A stretch of DNA of 64,000 nt from an uncultured Ferrimonas sp. (lineage in GTDB: Bacteria; Pseudomonadota; Gammaproteobacteria; Enterobacterales; Shewanellaceae), in NCBI RefSeq assembly GCF_947489035.1, contig NZ_CANLCI010000023.1, forward strand, positions 1-64,000, given 5' to 3'. Of this stretch, positions 63,178 to 64,000 are shown in pieces; the stretch's first letter is position 1; the number at the start of each line of letters is the position of its first letter. Position numbers and translations under genes: made by a program. The notes under the pieces are model-generated. The model was not told the origin of the DNA, made no database searches, and worked only from the letters and a program-made list of their open reading frames with translations.

Positions 63178-64000
63178 ATGCGTAATGCCCTTATTGCCGT
63201 GGCGGTGGTTGCCAGCCTAAGCCTGATTGGCTGCAATTCTGATTCCAGCAGCACCCCAACGGTGCCAGACAATGGCACGCCTCCAACGGTGCCAGACAAC
63301 GGCACCGCCTTGCCAGAGCCCACATTGGCGCTGGGGATTGGTGCGGTGCCGCAAGCCCTAGCCGAGACCTACACCAAAGCGTTGAAATTTAACCGCCACA
63401 CCAAGGTGGCAAGCGCCGATGGTGGTGCCATTCATATTGTGGCGCAGGATCAACTCAGCGATAACCAGATAGTGCGAGTTCGCAATGTACTGCAGCATTA
63501 TTTGGCGCCATACCCCGGCTCTGAATACGGGGCCAATAAGGACGCGATTGGCAATAAAATGGCCGAAAACGGCGCCATCTTACTGCTGTTGAACGGCAGC
63601 GACGACGGCACCAACCCCGCGGCGGAACTTGATGGCCAGCCGCTGTATCACGATGAGATCCAAGTGGAAGGTGGGCCGTGGTATACCGCGCAAAACTATG
63701 AACATCGTGATGCCACCTTCGAAGAGATCCTGCATTTGGTGCACGATTACGGCATCGGGGTTGATCAAAACGCCAGTTTTGCGGGGGTGTTGCCAGAGTA
63801 CCAAGCGGAGATCCGCGCCGCGCAAATTGAGGCCTTAAACGACAACCGTTGGGGCATTGGTTCGCAAGATTGGATTGATGAATTAACGGCAGAGAACAGC
63901 TTGTCTCAAGAGTATTTAGCGTCGCTGATTGATGCCTATTACGGCCTGTGGGGCGCGTGGGACGAAAGCAGCGATCACAGCATGTGGGGGCTCTATTACG
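63178..64000 (+). CDS. Putative lipoprotein, cut by the window end
   Basis: Open for 274 codons to the end of the window with no stop. A signal peptide with lipobox LIGC (Cys19) is followed by a Ser/Thr/Pro linker with a doubled PTVPDNGT unit, then a folded region. The segment ATFEEILHLVHDYGI near residue 187 looks like a metal-binding helix (E-x-x-x-H-x-x-H), somewhat like zincin metallopeptidases, though the usual HExxH order is not present. Function unknown; the C-terminal part is not visible. Confidence 0.7.
   Translation, partial: MRNALIAVAVVASLSLIGCNSDSSSTPTVPDNGTPPTVPDNGTALPEPTLALGIGAVPQALAETYTKALKFNRHTKVASADGGAIHIVAQDQLSDNQIVRVRNVLQHYLAPYPGSEYGANKDAIGNKMAENGAILLLLNGSDDGTNPAAELDGQPLYHDEIQVEGGPWYTAQNYEHRDATFEEILHLVHDYGIGVDQNASFAGVLPEYQAEIRAAQIEALNDNRWGIGSQDWIDELTAENSLSQEYLASLIDAYYGLWGAWDESSDHSMWGLYY

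Overview
The window reads as chromosomal DNA from a facultatively anaerobic marine gammaproteobacterium of the Shewanella/Ferrimonas kind (Alteromonadales). This is inferred from a dmsEFAB-type extracellular DMSO respiration cluster with a decaheme MtrA-like cytochrome and an MtrB-like porin, MSHA-like pilins, paralogous chemoreceptors, an AcrAB-type efflux operon, holD-rimI and a rather GC-rich sequence; Ferrimonas fits the GC level better than most Shewanella. No integrase, transposase, prophage or CRISPR array was recognised. The one clearly AT-richer stretch is about 55.7-57.4 kb.

Layout. 0-0.4 kb: array of REP-like hairpins. 0.4-9.4 kb: nitroreductase, GNAT, threonine dehydratase facing a serine/threonine-type transporter, small lipoprotein, YghU-type glutathione transferase, MSHA-like pilin, DUF3313-like lipoprotein and a protein with a degenerate HNH-like zinc site. 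9.5-12.2 kb: an unrecognised two-gene membrane module. 12.4-24.2 kb: LysR regulator/quinone oxidoreductase pair, second pilin, DUF2804 protein, Tat-exported PhoD phosphatase, TetR/alcohol dehydrogenase operon, DUF1275 membrane protein and a yqhC/yqhD pair. 25-29.4 kb: two tandem chemoreceptors. 29.5-41.3 kb: DPP4-like peptidase, complete RND efflux operon, DUF748/AsmA-like protein and a small unknown. 41.5-49.4 kb: AraC regulator divergent from dmsE-dmsF-dmsA-dmsB, with a TorD-like chaperone gene after a terminator. 49.5-54.6 kb: anmK, M23 peptidase, tyrS, yjjPB. 54.7-59 kb: tRNA-Trp, a small ORF, a second REP array, a DUF4041/GIY-YIG coiled-coil protein and catalase. 59-64 kb: small zinc-ribbon protein, DUF3157 protein, holD-rimI, an RstAB-like two-component system and a lipoprotein cut by the window end.

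How the parts work together. The dms cluster would move electrons through the outer membrane (DmsE inside DmsF) to a surface-exposed molybdoenzyme (DmsAB); a near-consensus CRP site lies in the divergent regulatory region. A perfect FNR-type palindrome lies between catalase and the small zinc-ribbon gene, and four GCTTAC repeats precede the RstA-like regulator, suggesting autoregulation. The most unusual items are the mosaic REP family (two hairpin types in fixed opposite orientation, present as two arrays of reversed polarity plus a decayed copy), the unknown 257/642-residue membrane pair and the DUF4041/GIY-YIG gene beside a REP array.
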